Part shown: piece after piece, positions 18,862-19,948 of the stretch
Numbering within the stretch: position 1 is the first letter of the stretch
Layout: the number at the start of each line of letters is the position of its first letter
From: an uncultured Porphyromonadaceae bacterium
GTDB lineage: Bacteria > Bacteroidota > Bacteroidia > Bacteroidales > Muribaculaceae
Length of the DNA: 19,948 nucleotides
Assembly: GCA_947176355.1 (NCBI GenBank)
Contig: CAMWQY010000008.1
Span: 1 to 19,948 of the forward strand
Reading direction: 5' to 3'
Notes under the pieces: model-generated
Seen by the model: the letters and a program-made list of their open reading frames with translations, nothing else
What the model was told of the DNA's origin: nothing
The model's database searches: none
Position numbers and translations under genes: made by a program

Positions 18862-19948
18862 ATGAAAAAGAGTCTGATTGTCATACTGGCATTTATTATT
18901 ACGATGCCATTGACAGCCCAAAAAAGCGGACAAAACTTTATCATTGCTGATAAGGGTAATGTTGCTCCGATTGTAGTGTATGAAAATGATTGGTCCGGAG
19001 TGCGCAGGGCAGCCTCCGACCTTGCTGATGACATTGGTAAAGTCACCGGTGTAAAATCGGCGGTCTATCCTAACAGTCCAATAAAAAAAGGCAACATTAT
19101 AGCCGGAACCATTGGGAAAAGTAAACTTATCGATACCCTTATAGACCAAGGCAAATTGAATGTTGATTCAGTAAAAGGGGAATGGGAGTCTTACGTAACA
19201 GATGTCATCGATGGAAATCTAATTATTGCAGGAAGTGACAAACGAGGCACAATCTACGGAATCTACGATATTAGTAAAAAAATAGGAGTCTCCCCTTGGT
19301 ATTATTGGGCTGATGTGCCGGTGTCACATAAAGACAGACTGGAATATAATGAAGGAAGAGTGGTGCAACCCTCTCCTAAAGTGAAATATCGTGGCATCTT
19401 CATCAATGATGAATGGCCGTCGTTCGGCGGATGGTGTGTCAATCGGCATGGAGGGGTCAATTCAAAGGCTTATGCCACAATGTTTGAACTTTTGCTCCGT
19501 CTGAAAGCCAACTATCTTTGGCCTGCTATGTGGGACACAGCTTTCAATGAGGATGATCCGGAGTGTCCACGACTTGCCGATGAATATGGCATAGTGATGG
19601 GCACAAGCCATCACGAGCCTATGATGAGGGCACACAAGGAATATACGCGTAGGAAAGGGGAAATCGGTGCTTGGGACTATAAATCAAATCCTGACAGAAT
19701 TGAAAAGTTCTTCAGAGAGGGCATGGAACGTAATAAGGATTATGACAATATTGTCACTATCGGCATGCGAGGAGATGGCGACGTCGCTATGGGAAAAGGA
19801 GACGACTCCGACAATATGGAGACACTTCGAAATGTAATAAATGCCCAGCGCAGTATTCTTTCAGACATCTATGGAAAACCGGATTCTGTACCGCAACTAT
19901 GGGCTATCTTTACGGAAGTTCAAAGATATTATGATGCCGGATTCAATG
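18862..19948 (+). CDS. GH115 xylan alpha-1,2-glucuronidase (3' end outside window)
   Basis: This exported enzyme is expected to remove (4-O-methyl-)glucuronic acid from internal or terminal xylosyl units of glucuronoxylan. 362 codons are present, roughly the first 40% of a normal GH115 protein; the reading frame is open to the window end. A signal peptide (about 1-20, PLTA before Q20) precedes an N-terminal alpha/beta domain (about 25-170). The start of the catalytic TIM barrel follows, carrying family signatures FINDEWP at 180-186, YLWPAMW at 218-224, GTSHHEPM at 247-254, GMRGDGD at 301-307 and AIFTEVQRYYDAG near 348-360. The start ATG follows a -7-like element and begins the signal peptide. 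It lies 138 bp after the DUF1593 pair and probably belongs to the same regulon. Family identity is based on remembered signatures. Confidence 0.92.
   Translation, partial: MKKSLIVILAFIITMPLTAQKSGQNFIIADKGNVAPIVVYENDWSGVRRAASDLADDIGKVTGVKSAVYPNSPIKKGNIIAGTIGKSKLIDTLIDQGKLNVDSVKGEWESYVTDVIDGNLIIAGSDKRGTIYGIYDISKKIGVSPWYYWADVPVSHKDRLEYNEGRVVQPSPKVKYRGIFINDEWPSFGGWCVNRHGGVNSKAYATMFELLLRLKANYLWPAMWDTAFNEDDPECPRLADEYGIVMGTSHHEPMMRAHKEYTRRKGEIGAWDYKSNPDRIEKFFREGMERNKDYDNIVTIGMRGDGDVAMGKGDDSDNMETLRNVINAQRSILSDIYGKPDSVPQLWAIFTEVQRYYDAGFN

Noticed and set aside
18691..19149. 152-residue open frame on the - strand across the GH115 start
   Set aside because: It overlaps the signal peptide and N-terminal domain of a clear GH115 gene and its promoter region; shadow frame.

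Overview
The window looks like a Bacteroidales chromosome. The evidence is moderate-to-low GC, TAnnTTTG-type -7 promoter elements just upstream of genes, SusCD-era style polysaccharide genes with an AraC regulator, a TolC/HlyD/FtsX-type ABC exporter set typical of the phylum, and short intergenic tandem repeats (AACGATT, CAACTAAA, ATTATGA/C). A Muribaculaceae-like or Bacteroides-like gut organism is plausible, but this is inference.

Region 1 (1-8432, all + strand) is a four-gene tripartite ABC export operon followed by a two-gene signalling operon. The export genes are an outer-membrane TolC-type channel, a HlyD-type adaptor, a two-repeat FtsX/MacB-type permease and a LolD/MacB-type ATPase. 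They are followed by a strong hairpin terminator. An NtrC-type sigma-54 response regulator and a membrane histidine kinase come next, with their own promoter. A sigma-54-like -24/-12 element lies directly in front of the channel gene, so the two-component pair probably switches on the exporter through sigma-54.

Region 2 (8433-8654) is a convergent intergenic stretch. It is packed with AT-rich repeats forming ~31-bp imperfect inverted ends, and it carries a second, inverted copy of the same terminator palindrome found at 5825-5854.

Region 3 (8655-19948) is a xylan/hemicellulose side-chain cluster. On the - strand lies GH43, then GH2 beta-galactosidase (4-bp overlap with the first), then GH43-CBM6, with an AraC/MelR-like regulator upstream. 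Divergent from the regulator on the + strand are two tandem paralogues of the nucleoside-hydrolase-like DUF1593/Sde0182 family, then a GH115 alpha-glucuronidase cut by the window end. Arabinofuranosidase-type GH43s, a beta-galactosidase and an alpha-glucuronidase together suggest removal of Ara, Gal and (Me)GlcA decorations from a complex glucuronoarabinoxylan. No SusC/SusD pair is visible in the window. The role of the two DUF1593 proteins is the most open biological question here.

Control signals that can be read include a palindromic -7 element that appears to be shared by two divergent promoters between the AraC gene and the first DUF1593 gene. A 10-bp direct repeat spaced 41 bp apart lies in the same intergenic region and is a candidate operator for the AraC protein.
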